A stretch of DNA of 7,056 bases from Planctomycetaceae bacterium (GCA_016765335.1 JAESQE010000517.1:1-7056), one strand, 5' to 3'; shown: positions 1 through 6,059, numbered from the stretch's first letter. Notes: generated by a model from the letters alone, not told the origin. Numbers and translations: made by a program.

Positions 1-1
1 C

Positions 2-1762
2 ACTGTTACGAAAAGCAGTGACTCCGAAAAAAAAGCACAAAAGCCTGTCCGAGAAAGCGAATCGGCTCGGGAAACGATTGAATCGATTGTCTTTGCTTTT
101 GTGTTGGCTTTTTTGTTTCGCACATTTGAAGCAGAAGCGTTTGTGATCCCGACCGGATCGATGGCTCCTACGCTGTTCGGAAGACATAAAGATATTGCCT
201 GTGAGCAATGTGGTTACGAATTTCAATTCGGTGCCAGTTCCGAGGTTCGTCGAGATGCTAATGTTGTGATGGATCATTCGCGTGTCCAGAAAGCCGCTTG
301 CCCGAATTGTCGCTACAGAAACAAGAAAGCCTTCAAAGCTCCGGCTTACAAAGGAGATCGGATTCTTGTTAATAAGTTTCAGTATGAATTGACCGATCCC
401 AAGCGATTTGACGTTGTGGTTTTCAAATTCCCTGAAGACGCAAAAACGAACTACATTAAACGATTGGTCGGCTTACCCGGTGAAACAATCCGGATTCATA
501 ACGGCAATGTCTACAAGCTGGATGAGAACGAGAAAGAAATTATTCTTCGTAAAGACAATCCCGAAAAACAGCGACTCATTCAAATTCCTGTTTATGACGA
601 TACGCATCCCGCAACGGCATTGCGAGAAGCAGGTTGGCCCGCTCGCTGGGCAGGGGTCAGTCGATCAGCGGCTAAGAGTGAAACAACCGTTGCGAATTGG
701 TCAGAAACAACCGAGGCCTGGCAAGCGGATTCAGAAAAACATGCTTATACGATTCCGTTGGAAGTGGCCCATGATGGTAAAACTCACTGGTTAAGATATC
801 GTCATTTTCACCCCACCCATTCTCAGTGGGAACGATTGGAAAACAACGATCCTCTGGACCCTCGCCCGTGGTTGATCGGAGATTACTGTGGTTACAATGC
901 AACGGCGTCTCGTGACTTTCCTGTTGAAGAAAACGAATTTTTCTGGGTAGGCGATTTGACGGTTTCTGGAAAACTGGAAGTCGAAGAAATCGGACCAGAT
1001 GCCGATGTCGTTATCGAACTGACAGAAGGGTTTCATCTGTTTCGTTGTCACATTGATCCGAATTCTGGACAAGCCAGATTAACTCGTGTCAATGAAAGTC
1101 TAAACTCTGAGGAAGAGATTGAACTGGCAACAGTACAAACCAACTTGAAAGGCAAAGGCAGTTACAGTTTTCGATATGCCAATGTTGATGATCGTCTCTG
1201 CTTGTGGATCGATAATAAATTCATCGATTTCGGGCCTGAAGCATCGTATGTCAGTAGTGATATCAATGAGCTTTTCCCTCAAGAAACCGACCTGTCTCCC
1301 GTTGGTATCGCGATGACGGCTGTGGCTGGAACGGTCTCTTCATTGCTGATCGAAAGAGACATCTATTATCGAGCCGGCTATCATGAGGAACTTCATTTTC
1401 GTATGCCTCTTGATGATGTCAAAGCCTGGCAGACTACGTACATGAACCGCAGAGAAGAATGGGATTACCTGGAACTTAAGGTACCCGAAGAGAACTATCT
1501 GGTTCTGGGTGACAACAGCCCTGCGAGTTACGACAGTCGCGGTTGGCCGAGCACCAATAGTTTCCATCGCTCTGCATTTGTCGGCAAAGCGTTTTATATC
1601 TACTGGCCTCACGGCATCCCAATGGGAGTAGAAGACGGCTGGGCGATACCGATTAGCTACAACAAAAAAGAGACCAGTAAAGGAATCGTCAAAGATCGTA
1701 GTTATCCATTGCATTACATCCCGTTCTACCCGAATTTCGGTCGAATGAGACGAATCCACTAA
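2..1762 (+). CDS. lepB: Signal peptidase I (5' partial), with large domain insertions
   Basis: Membrane serine protease that cuts signal peptides from exported proteins on the outer face of the cytoplasmic membrane. The frame is open from base 2, so the true start lies left of the window; a GTG at 101 is only an internal Val of the membrane segment (IESIVFAFVLAFLF), not a convincing start. Numbering from that GTG: nucleophile Ser20 in PTGSMAPT (codon 158-160), general-base Lys120 in NYIKRLVGLPGE (codon 458-460), and box E at 470-482 (GDNSPASYDSRGW). A four-Cys zinc-ribbon-like insert lies between the Ser and Lys boxes (C34, C37, C67, C70). Between the Lys box and box E are about 320 extra residues; 284-425 look like a LamG/concanavalin-type beta sandwich (for example DDRLCLWIDNKFIDFG). 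At over 580 residues it is far longer than ordinary enzymes of about 200-320. Catalytic identity is firm; the insert folds are inferred. Confidence 0.95.
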   Translation, partial: TVTKSSDSEKKAQKPVRESESARETIESIVFAFVLAFLFRTFEAEAFVIPTGSMAPTLFGRHKDIACEQCGYEFQFGASSEVRRDANVVMDHSRVQKAACPNCRYRNKKAFKAPAYKGDRILVNKFQYELTDPKRFDVVVFKFPEDAKTNYIKRLVGLPGETIRIHNGNVYKLDENEKEIILRKDNPEKQRLIQIPVYDDTHPATALREAGWPARWAGVSRSAAKSETTVANWSETTEAWQADSEKHAYTIPLEVAHDGKTHWLRYRHFHPTHSQWERLENNDPLDPRPWLIGDYCGYNATASRDFPVEENEFFWVGDLTVSGKLEVEEIGPDADVVIELTEGFHLFRCHIDPNSGQARLTRVNESLNSEEEIELATVQTNLKGKGSYSFRYANVDDRLCLWIDNKFIDFGPEASYVSSDINELFPQETDLSPVGIAMTAVAGTVSSLLIERDIYYRAGYHEELHFRMPLDDVKAWQTTYMNRREEWDYLELKVPEENYLVLGDNSPASYDSRGWPSTNSFHRSAFVGKAFYIYWPHGIPMGVEDGWAIPISYNKKETSKGIVKDRSYPLHYIPFYPNFGRMRRIH

Positions 1763-1865
1763 CTCACGACCTCCCTCAGGAGATACTATAAGGCTGGGTG
1801 GTTCTGTTGGTAATTGAGTACCCTCGCTCTCAAAACACCACCTAACCACACCGTTTCCGGACGGC
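1763..1865. other. Spacer between lepB and the IS4 remnant
   Basis: No gene is visible here. An imperfect nested inverted repeat is present: outer arms GGTGGT (1797-1802) and ACCACC (1837-1842), inner arms TTGAG (1814-1818) and CTCAA (1829-1833). It could be a weak lepB terminator or decayed sequence from the neighbouring insertion element. There is no T-run after it, so termination is unproven. Confidence 0.3.
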
Positions 1866-2108
1866 CTCCTAGGCAAATATGATCACCTCATCGAACGGAC
1901 CAAAGTAATTACGGTCGTCACCACACTGGTTGACGAAGAACACACCAAAGAAGAAATCGCAGAACGGTACGGCTTTCGCTGGAACATCGAACTGGATATT
2001 TGCAGCATCAAAGATTCTCTGCATCTTGGTCACACGCGCTGCAAATCGCCGGACATGGTTGGTCGTGAATTGTGGGCGACAATGCTCGCTTGCACTAAAC
2101 TCAATTAA
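1866..2108 (+). pseudogene. IS4-family transposase remnant (C-terminal part)
   Basis: Decayed piece of a DDE transposase. The frame from 1866 reads LLGKYDHLIERTKV, then VVTTLVDEEHTKEEIAERYG, and on to RWNIELDICSIKDSLHLGHT and a TAA at 2106-2108. It contains the exact IS4 signature Y-(2)-R-(3)-E-(6)-K: Tyr codon 1968-1970, Arg 1977-1979, catalytic Glu 1989-1991, Lys 2010-2012. The following RCKSPDMVGRELWATMLA also fits the family. The N-terminal two thirds, with both catalytic Asp residues, is absent. From memory of related transposases, the LGKYDHL block normally sits some tens of residues before VVTTL, so an internal deletion seems to have joined them. The frame stops just after the LWA-LLAYN-like region. 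There is no start codon giving a sensible protein, so the copy is dead. The family call is strong; the deletion is inferred. Confidence 0.85.
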
Positions 2109-2174
2109 TACTTGCGAGAAGATACCACTCGTGACCTTGTACTGACAGGGATCAGGAAACGTACAACGCGCGAA

Positions 2175-2196
2175 CAAATACGCGAATGTGTATTTG
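2175..2196 (-). terminator. Weak candidate terminator after the ABC ATPase gene
   Basis: A perfect 7-base stem, CAAATAC (2175-2181) with GTATTTG (2190-2196), and an 8-base loop, begins four bases after the ABC gene stop. The stem is AT-rich and the trailing T-run on the minus strand is short, so this is a weak call. Confidence 0.25.
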
Positions 2197-2199
2197 AAA

Positions 2200-2973
2200 T
2201 TAGCGGGGGCCAGTTTCTTGTTGAACTGTTGAGCCAATGTGATCCAGAATCGGCAGATAACCGCCATAAGTTTTTCGCAGATTTTCTTCGGTTAATGTGG
2301 TGGCAATCGGTCCGTGGGCAATCAGGCGACCATTCAACAGAAGCACAGAATCAAATGATCGTTGCACACTCAAAAGATCGTGATGTACGACGATCAATAA
2401 TTTACCCTGGTCTCGCAGGTCTCGCAAAACTTTCAGGACAACCTGTTCGGTAGCCGCATCGACACCTGCAAACGGTTCGTCCAGAAAATAAATGTCTGCA
2501 TCCTGGGCCAAAGAACGTGCCAGAAAAACTCGCTGCTGTTGGCCTCCGGAAAGACGCCCAATTTGACGATCAGCAAAGTCCTCCATCCCCACAGCTTCCA
2601 GGCAGGCCTGAGTTCTCTCATGATCAGCGGGCTTGGGGCGTTTGAACCAACCGAGGCGACCATAGGTTCCCATGAGAACGGTTTCTCTGACAGAAATTGG
2701 AAAATCCCAATCGACACTTTCTCGCTGAGGGACATAACCAATTCGTCCGCGAACCTGCCCCACGGGTTTACCAAACATGGAAACGTTACCCGAGAGGATT
2801 GGTATTAGGTCCAGCATCGCTTTTAGCAATGTGCTTTTTCCTGCACCGTTAGGACCAACAATTCCCAGCAGTTGAGGTTCTTCAATTTGAAAATCGATAT
2901 TCCATAACACCGGGCGATGACGGTAGGCAACAGTCAGATCGTGCACATCAAGCAGTATCGATTTCGTATTCAA
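2200..2973 (-). CDS. Metal (Mn/Zn/Fe-type) ABC transporter ATP-binding protein
   Basis: Cytoplasmic ATPase subunit that powers a metal importer of the MntB/ZnuC/TroB group; 257 residues, a normal full length. Visible motifs: Walker [10 protein letters not shown] (40-48), Q-loop Gln83 in [19 protein letters not shown], signature LSGGQQQR (141-148), Walker B IYFLDEP (161-167), D-loop GVDAAT, and H-loop in VVHHD (His197). The VDWDFP-V-ETVLMG block after the Q-loop is typical of manganese/zinc/iron importers rather than of other ABC classes; the exact metal cannot be told. The start is a TTG at 2971-2973; no in-frame ATG or GTG lies upstream before a stop, although the frame stays open into the repeat at 3022-3150. 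No clear Shine-Dalgarno sequence precedes it. No permease or binding-protein gene adjoins it: downstream is the IS4 scar, upstream is mutY on the same strand 177 bases away. Confidence 0.93.
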   Translation of the reverse strand: MNTKSILLDVHDLTVAYRHRPVLWNIDFQIEEPQLLGIVGPNGAGKSTLLKAMLDLIPILSGNVSMFGKPVGQVRGRIGYVPQRESVDWDFPISVRETVLMGTYGRLGWFKRPKPADHERTQACLEAVGMEDFADRQIGRLSGGQQQRVFLARSLAQDADIYFLDEPFAGVDAATEQVVLKVLRDLRDQGKLLIVVHHDLLSVQRSFDSVLLLNGRLIAHGPIATTLTEENLRKTYGGYLPILDHIGSTVQQETGPR

Positions 2974-3021
2974 AGGACTGTTCGGCTTTTTCTTAAAGGA
3001 TTGAACTGTTCGAAGAGTGAT

Positions 3022-3150
3022 GGGAACCTCTATTAATTCAAATGGGGCACAGACATTCGGTGTCTGTTTCGTTTGAGTCTGCCTTAATTCAAGGCAGACA
3101 AGAATGTCTACCCTCCGCTTGCAATGAAGTTTGAATTTTTAGAGGTTCCC
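3022..3150. repeat. 129-base palindromic (MITE-like) element
   Basis: The ends are 21-base inverted repeats, 3022-3042 (GGGAACCTCTATTAATTCAA+A) and 3130-3150, matching at 19 of 21 positions. Inside are a 7-base stem ACAGACA/TGTCTGT (3049-3055 and 3061-3067, loop TTCGG), a perfect 9-base stem GTCTGCCTT/AAGGCAGAC (3077-3085 and 3091-3099), and an alternative 8-base pairing AGACATTC/GAATGTCT (3051-3058 and 3102-3109). The right end touches the mutY stop codon (3151-3153); the left end is 48 bases before the ABC TTG. No clear target-site duplication flanks it. It may be a non-autonomous mobile element or a dispersed repeat, and as RNA it could act as a terminator or attenuator between the two genes. 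Confidence 0.8.
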
Positions 3151-4332
3151 TTATTGCAAGTTGCCTTGAATAAGTTTTGCCATTTTGCGAGCAGTTGTTG
3201 AAAGCGGATATTGATCGAGCTGTTTTGCTGAAACCCAGCAACTGTTGTGTAGCCCTTTTCCAACTCGACCGCTGAGATGTTTTCCCTGCAAGCAAATCAG
3301 TCTGATACGATATCGTGTCACGCTGTGCTGAATCGTTGTGATTTGGTGAGTCAGGTTGATTTCAAACTGATACTGCGATTCAACTTCATTTTCGACCCAT
3401 GCAAACGGAGCTTTGAACAGATCCCGTTGATCAAACAGCGAATTTCCCGGCGGATATTTTCGGGAGAGCATCTCTAAATATTTCTTTGAAGAGACGACGG
3501 TTTTTTCATCGAGTTCCCAGCGAGGGAAATCCCACAATCCCGCCCAGCGTTCTCCTTCGGGGTATTGATGCAAAAGGAACTTTCGTTTTTTCTCGACTGC
3601 AATACACAAGTGCGTTACATCTGTAATTTTCGGCTTTCGTTTTGGTCGAGGAATTTCGTGCTGGCGGTTCGTTTGATAAGCACTGCAAAAAACAGAAACT
3701 GGACATCGATCACAGTCTGGATCCACCGGCGTGCATACTTGAGAACCTAGCTCCATCACAGCTTGATTGAACGAACCGGGTTCTCGAATCGGAAGCAACT
3801 TTTCAGCCGTAGACCATAAAAAACGTTGTCCTGCTGCGTTTGCCAGCTCTTGGTCATAGCCGCCCAGCCGCGAGTAAAGTCGTTGTGTGTTTGCTTCGAC
3901 AATTGGTGCGGGCTTATTGAATGCAAATGATATAATCGCCCCTGCGGTGTAGCGACCAATTCCCGGCAATGCTTGCAATTGATCGGATTGCTGCGGAAAT
4001 ATTCCTCGATACTGACTCGAAATAATCGTTGCCGTTTTGTGAATATTTCTTGCCCGCGAGTAATAGCCCAACCCCTCCCAAAGTTTGAGGACTTCACTTT
4101 CCTCCGCTTGGGCAAGATTTGTAACGGTTGGGAAATGTTCCAGGAATCGTCTGTAATAAGGTATCACCGTTGCAACGGTCGTTTGTTGCAGCATGATTTC
4201 GCTGAGCCAAATGTCATACGGATTTCGCGTAATCCGCCAAGGCAATTCCCGTTTGTGCTTTGCGTACCACCGCCGTAACTTTGTGCGAAATTGCTGCAAT
4301 GCTTCAGCAGATGTTAATAGAGAGTTCTTCAT
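3151..4332 (-). CDS. mutY: A/G-specific adenine DNA glycosylase
   Basis: Base-excision repair enzyme that removes adenine mispaired with 8-oxoguanine; 393 residues, slightly longer than the 350 of E. coli. The N-terminal catalytic domain has the family start PWR (31-33) and SEIMLQQT with the catalytic Glu45. The helix-hairpin-helix is LPGIGRYTAGAI (122-133), with Tyr where endonuclease III has Lys. The iron-sulfur cluster motif C-x6-C-x2-C-x5-C is intact (Cys200, 207, 210, 216). The C-terminal half (about 240-393) matches the NUDIX-like 8-oxoG recognition domain, including WAGLWDFPRWEL. One oddity: the position of the catalytic Asp of the usual DGNV-R motif holds Glu146 (VEANTQRLYSRL, codon 3895-3897). 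ATG start at 4330-4332, without an obvious Shine-Dalgarno sequence. Identity is very secure. Confidence 0.97.
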   Translation of the reverse strand: MKNSLLTSAEALQQFRTKLRRWYAKHKRELPWRITRNPYDIWLSEIMLQQTTVATVIPYYRRFLEHFPTVTNLAQAEESEVLKLWEGLGYYSRARNIHKTATIISSQYRGIFPQQSDQLQALPGIGRYTAGAIISFAFNKPAPIVEANTQRLYSRLGGYDQELANAAGQRFLWSTAEKLLPIREPGSFNQAVMELGSQVCTPVDPDCDRCPVSVFCSAYQTNRQHEIPRPKRKPKITDVTHLCIAVEKKRKFLLHQYPEGERWAGLWDFPRWELDEKTVVSSKKYLEMLSRKYPPGNSLFDQRDLFKAPFAWVENEVESQYQFEINLTHQITTIQHSVTRYRIRLICLQGKHLSGRVGKGLHNSCWVSAKQLDQYPLSTTARKMAKLIQGNLQ

Positions 4333-4381
4333 TCAGTATCAATTGGTTTCGCCGATTGGTTGATAATTAAAGAAAAGATAT

Positions 4382-4412
4382 TAACCATAAAGAGCACAAA
4401 GAAAAAACAGAA
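4382..4412. repeat. Copy 1 of a CCA-AGAG-CACA-AG-AAAA repeat
   Basis: The A-rich sequence AACCATAAAGAGCACAAAG followed by AAAAAAC resembles the stretch at 5648-5686 (GCCACAGAGG, then GAGAGCACAGAGAAAAAAG). I recall similar ACCACAGAG/CACAGAG words as dispersed repeats in several bacteria. Function unknown. Confidence 0.4.
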
Positions 4413-4423
4413 GACACCTTGCA

Positions 4424-4492
4424 GCTTGGGTAGCTCATACGATCCCGTTCAGGGTCGTGTGAGTGCCGAAGGCACCCGAGGTTGGACCAAGC
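4424..4492. repeat. Structured palindromic repeat element
   Basis: A 69-base unit bounded by GCTTGG (4424-4429) and CCAAGC (4487-4492). It contains a 13-pair stem (4433-4445 with 4452-4464, three G-T pairs, short loop) and a perfect 5-base hairpin GTGCC-GAA-GGCAC (4463-4475). The compact, multi-hairpin build is like REP/MITE elements. No coding potential is seen. Confidence 0.55.
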
Positions 4493-4554
4493 CGCTTTGA
4501 TCCTGCTCAATCAGAATTCATGAATCCACCCAAGTAGTAAACAACCCCCTCTAA

Positions 4555-4575
4555 CTCCCCCTTCGTAAGGGGGAG
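4555..4575 (-). terminator. Perfect GC-rich hairpin, possible terminator
   Basis: CTCCCCCTT (4555-4563) pairs perfectly with AAGGGGGAG (4567-4575) around a CGT loop, 39 bases beyond the stop of the minus-strand gene at 4615. There is no U-run after the stem on either strand. It could be a factor-assisted terminator, a transcript 3'-end stabiliser, or a copy of the dispersed CTCCCCCTT/AAGGGGGAG repeat that I recall from many bacterial genomes. Confidence 0.4.
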
Positions 4576-4614
4576 AACCAGATTTTAGAGAGTTGGTTTA
4601 TTCTTGCCACCCGA

Positions 4615-5535
4615 CTAGGCAATCAAATCTCGAAGTCGTTTGAGATGTTCGGGGATTGCGGCTTTGGGATCTTCTTTGGCTTCGTATTCGAGTACGATGT
4701 AGCCACGGTAGTTTGCCTTTTTCAGGATCTTAACGATCCGTTTCATATCTGCAGAAACTTTTTGTTTCCCTTCAAACATTTCAACTTTAATTTGTGCATT
4801 GATTGCTAACGGTGCAATTTGTTCCAAGTCGCCGTAGGGGTCGTCCGTTCGGAAGTTTCCGGAATCGAAATTCACTCCAAAGTTCGGCGAAGGTTTGATC
4901 TTGTCGATAATTTGCAGCAACTGCTTAGGGGTGGCTGTAATTCCGCCATGATTTTCGAGTGCTAAACAAACACCTTTGCCGGCAGCGTATTCCAGAGATT
5001 CGTTAATGCCCGCAGAACAAAGTTCGACCGCCTCTTCAAAACTTTGATCCTTCTTTTGCCGACCTGCAAAAATACGGATGACCGGTGCTCCCATCGTGGC
5101 TGCGTAATCGATCCACAGCCTGGTCAACGCCAGTTGATTGTCTCGATCAGAACCTTCAGGATGACAGAAATCGTTACCGATGGCTGTTCCGGAAATATCC
5201 AGGCCCAGCAGAAACGTTTTCAATTTCAGTTCGGCTAAATATTCAGGAGTGACTTCGGTCGGGAAATAGTAACTGGTGAGTTCACAACCATCGAGATTCA
5301 TCTCAGCACAAAAATCGATAAAATCGAGCAGCGTCATCGTCGCGTTTGATTTGCGAGGCTTCGGCCAATTGAACGGCAACATGCGTGTGAAAGAATACGC
5401 AGCCAGCGAAAGCTTCATATGCGAAGAACTGTTTCGTGAAGCAATTTCCCTGGCTTCGGTAAATTGACCAGCAGAAAGCCCTAGCCCTGCGATTGAAGCA
5501 AGTCCTGCGTTTTTCATCCATTCTCGACGTTGCAT
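4615..5535 (-). CDS. Tat-signal sugar phosphate isomerase/epimerase-like TIM barrel
   Basis: A 306-residue member of the xylose isomerase-like/AP endonuclease 2 TIM-barrel superfamily, annotated in planctomycetes as sugar phosphate isomerase/epimerase. The N-terminus is a twin-arginine signal (RREWMKNAG, then a hydrophobic stretch ending near Ala28), so the folded protein is probably exported. Barrel features: LSLAAYSF (42-49), DGCELTSYYFP (82-92), PVIRIFAGRQ (151-160), LALENHGG (191-198), FGVNFDSGNF (219-228), IKVEM (249-253), IVLEYE (280-285). Glu194, Asp224 and a Glu at 283 or 285 are the likely metal ligands of this superfamily. Substrate and reaction cannot be read from the sequence; inositol- or keto-sugar metabolism is typical for relatives. 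The ATG (5533-5535) is preceded by AAGGGA at a 5-base distance. It appears to be a single-gene unit, with no sugar dehydrogenase partner nearby. Confidence 0.88.
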   Translation of the reverse strand: MQRREWMKNAGLASIAGLGLSAGQFTEAREIASRNSSSHMKLSLAAYSFTRMLPFNWPKPRKSNATMTLLDFIDFCAEMNLDGCELTSYYFPTEVTPEYLAELKLKTFLLGLDISGTAIGNDFCHPEGSDRDNQLALTRLWIDYAATMGAPVIRIFAGRQKKDQSFEEAVELCSAGINESLEYAAGKGVCLALENHGGITATPKQLLQIIDKIKPSPNFGVNFDSGNFRTDDPYGDLEQIAPLAINAQIKVEMFEGKQKVSADMKRIVKILKKANYRGYIVLEYEAKEDPKAAIPEHLKRLRDLIA

Positions 5536-5540
5536 GATGT

Positions 5541-5546
5541 TCCCTT
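5541..5546 (-). promoter_or_regulatory. Ribosome binding site of the TIM-barrel gene
   Basis: AAGGGA on the minus strand, with a 5-base spacer before the ATG at 5533-5535. It supports this start, which also gives a complete twin-arginine signal. Confidence 0.55.
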
Positions 5547-5647
5547 ATTTATATTTGTGAAAACTGCCAGAGTGAAAACGTATTATGTCAATCAATCGTA
5601 ACAACAGTGATTGCACCACTCAATGAAATGAGGAAATTCAGCCAAAG

Positions 5648-5686
5648 TTAGCCACAGAGGTCACCGAGAGCACAGAGAAAAAAGAG
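5648..5686. repeat. Copy 2 of the CACAGAG-type repeat
   Basis: GCCACAGAGG, then GAGAGCACAGAGAAAAAAG, resembles 4382-4412 in word order (CCA, AGAGCACA, AGAAAAAA). It is likely a degenerate dispersed repeat; function unknown. Confidence 0.4.
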
Positions 5687-5767
5687 TTTGCTAGACACCG
5701 AAATACCAACCCGAATCGCTGGCAACTTTTTGAAGTTGCGCACTTTATTAAGGAGGTGAGCATAATT

Positions 5768-5791
5768 ATGGTTCACAAGCTACGCAGTTGA
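5768..5791 (+). other. Seven-codon ORF behind a perfect Shine-Dalgarno-like sequence
   Basis: AGGAGGTGA (5751-5759) is followed 8 bases later by ATG and a frame encoding MVHKLRS, then TGA at 5789-5791. It could be a leader peptide, the stump of a gene lost to rearrangement, or chance. It stops 10 bases before the palindromic element at 5802. Confidence 0.2.
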
Positions 5792-5801
5792 TTCGATCAA
5801 G

Positions 5802-5994
5802 GGGTGACTGGGGTGCCAATCGATTGTTGAGTTGTACGTGAGATGTGCTTGCAAGTTATGGGTTGCATCATCTAAATGGTTCTGGCCCCAGAAGTATCCA
5901 TCCTCTGGGGCCAGAACCATAGTCTTTCAAGTCAGTCGATTTTGCATGGGCTGGCTGCAATTCTTCTGAAATTTCATTGGCACCCCAGCCACCC
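5802..5994. repeat. Nested palindromic element (MITE-like), 193 bases
   Basis: The outer inverted repeats are 19 bases with one mismatch: 5802-5820 (GGGTGACTGGGGTGCCAAT) and 5976-5994. Near the centre is a perfect 17-base inverted repeat, ATGGTTCTGGCCCCAGA (5876-5892) with 5904-5920, around an 11-base loop. No transposase and no clear target duplication are visible. A further 8-base inverted pair TCGATCAA/TTGATCGA lies outside (5793-5800 and 6023-6030). It is probably a non-autonomous mobile element or two nested repeats; the central hairpin could also fold as a stable RNA. Confidence 0.7.
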
Positions 5995-6059
5995 TTCTGT
6001 TCAACCGAAAATGGGAATGGGGTTGATCGAGCATTCAGGCACAAAAGCCAACGGATCGC

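Larger units (their letters stand above)
4333..4614. other. Repeat-rich spacer between mutY and the TIM-barrel gene
   Basis: No protein gene is visible in this 282-base gap. It holds an AT-rich block just upstream of mutY, a CCATAAAGAGCACAAAG-type repeat (4382-4412), a structured element (4424-4492) and a perfect GC-rich hairpin (4555-4575), each listed separately. The mutY promoter should lie in 4333-4400 on the minus strand, but I see no convincing -35/-10 pair. Confidence 0.6.
5536..6059. other. Gene-poor stretch rich in inverted repeats
   Basis: I see no credible protein gene in these 524 bases. In order they hold: the leader of the minus-strand gene ending at 5535; a CACAGAG-type repeat (5648-5686); a small hairpin GCAACTT/AAGTTGC (5722-5728 and 5733-5739); a perfect Shine-Dalgarno-like AGGAGGTGA (5751-5759) ahead of a 7-codon ORF; and the nested palindrome at 5802-5994. 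The 66 bases after it show nothing recognisable. Confidence 0.6.

Noticed and set aside
101..103. GTG at 101 as the start of the signal peptidase
   Set aside because: It falls in the middle of the membrane helix; the frame is open upstream with a typical charged N-terminal region, so the gene begins outside the window.
1340..1876. 178-codon minus-strand open frame
   Set aside because: It lies almost wholly antisense to the conserved signal peptidase coding sequence, and its product resembles no known protein.
2112..2453. Plus-strand open frame of 113 codons overlapping the ABC gene
   Set aside because: It starts with TTG and is antisense to the well-supported ATPase gene; it is a shadow of that gene's codons.
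2999..3150. Possible CRISPR-like repeat/spacer pattern around the repeated GACA/TGTCTG words
   Set aside because: The words form inverted, not direct, repeats and there is no regular spacing; the palindromic element explains them.
3089..3295. Minus-strand open frame ending in a GRHSCLP-like peptide
   Set aside because: It reads through the 3' end of mutY in another frame and then the palindromic repeat. I recall such peptide tails as translations of dispersed repeats, not real proteins.
3756..4115. 119-codon minus-strand open frame
   Set aside because: It is out of frame inside mutY, whose motifs are all intact in the proper frame.
5586..5591. TTGACA (minus strand) as a -35 box for the TIM-barrel gene
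   Set aside because: The hexamer is perfect, but no acceptable -10 box lies 16-18 bases downstream, so I do not call a promoter.
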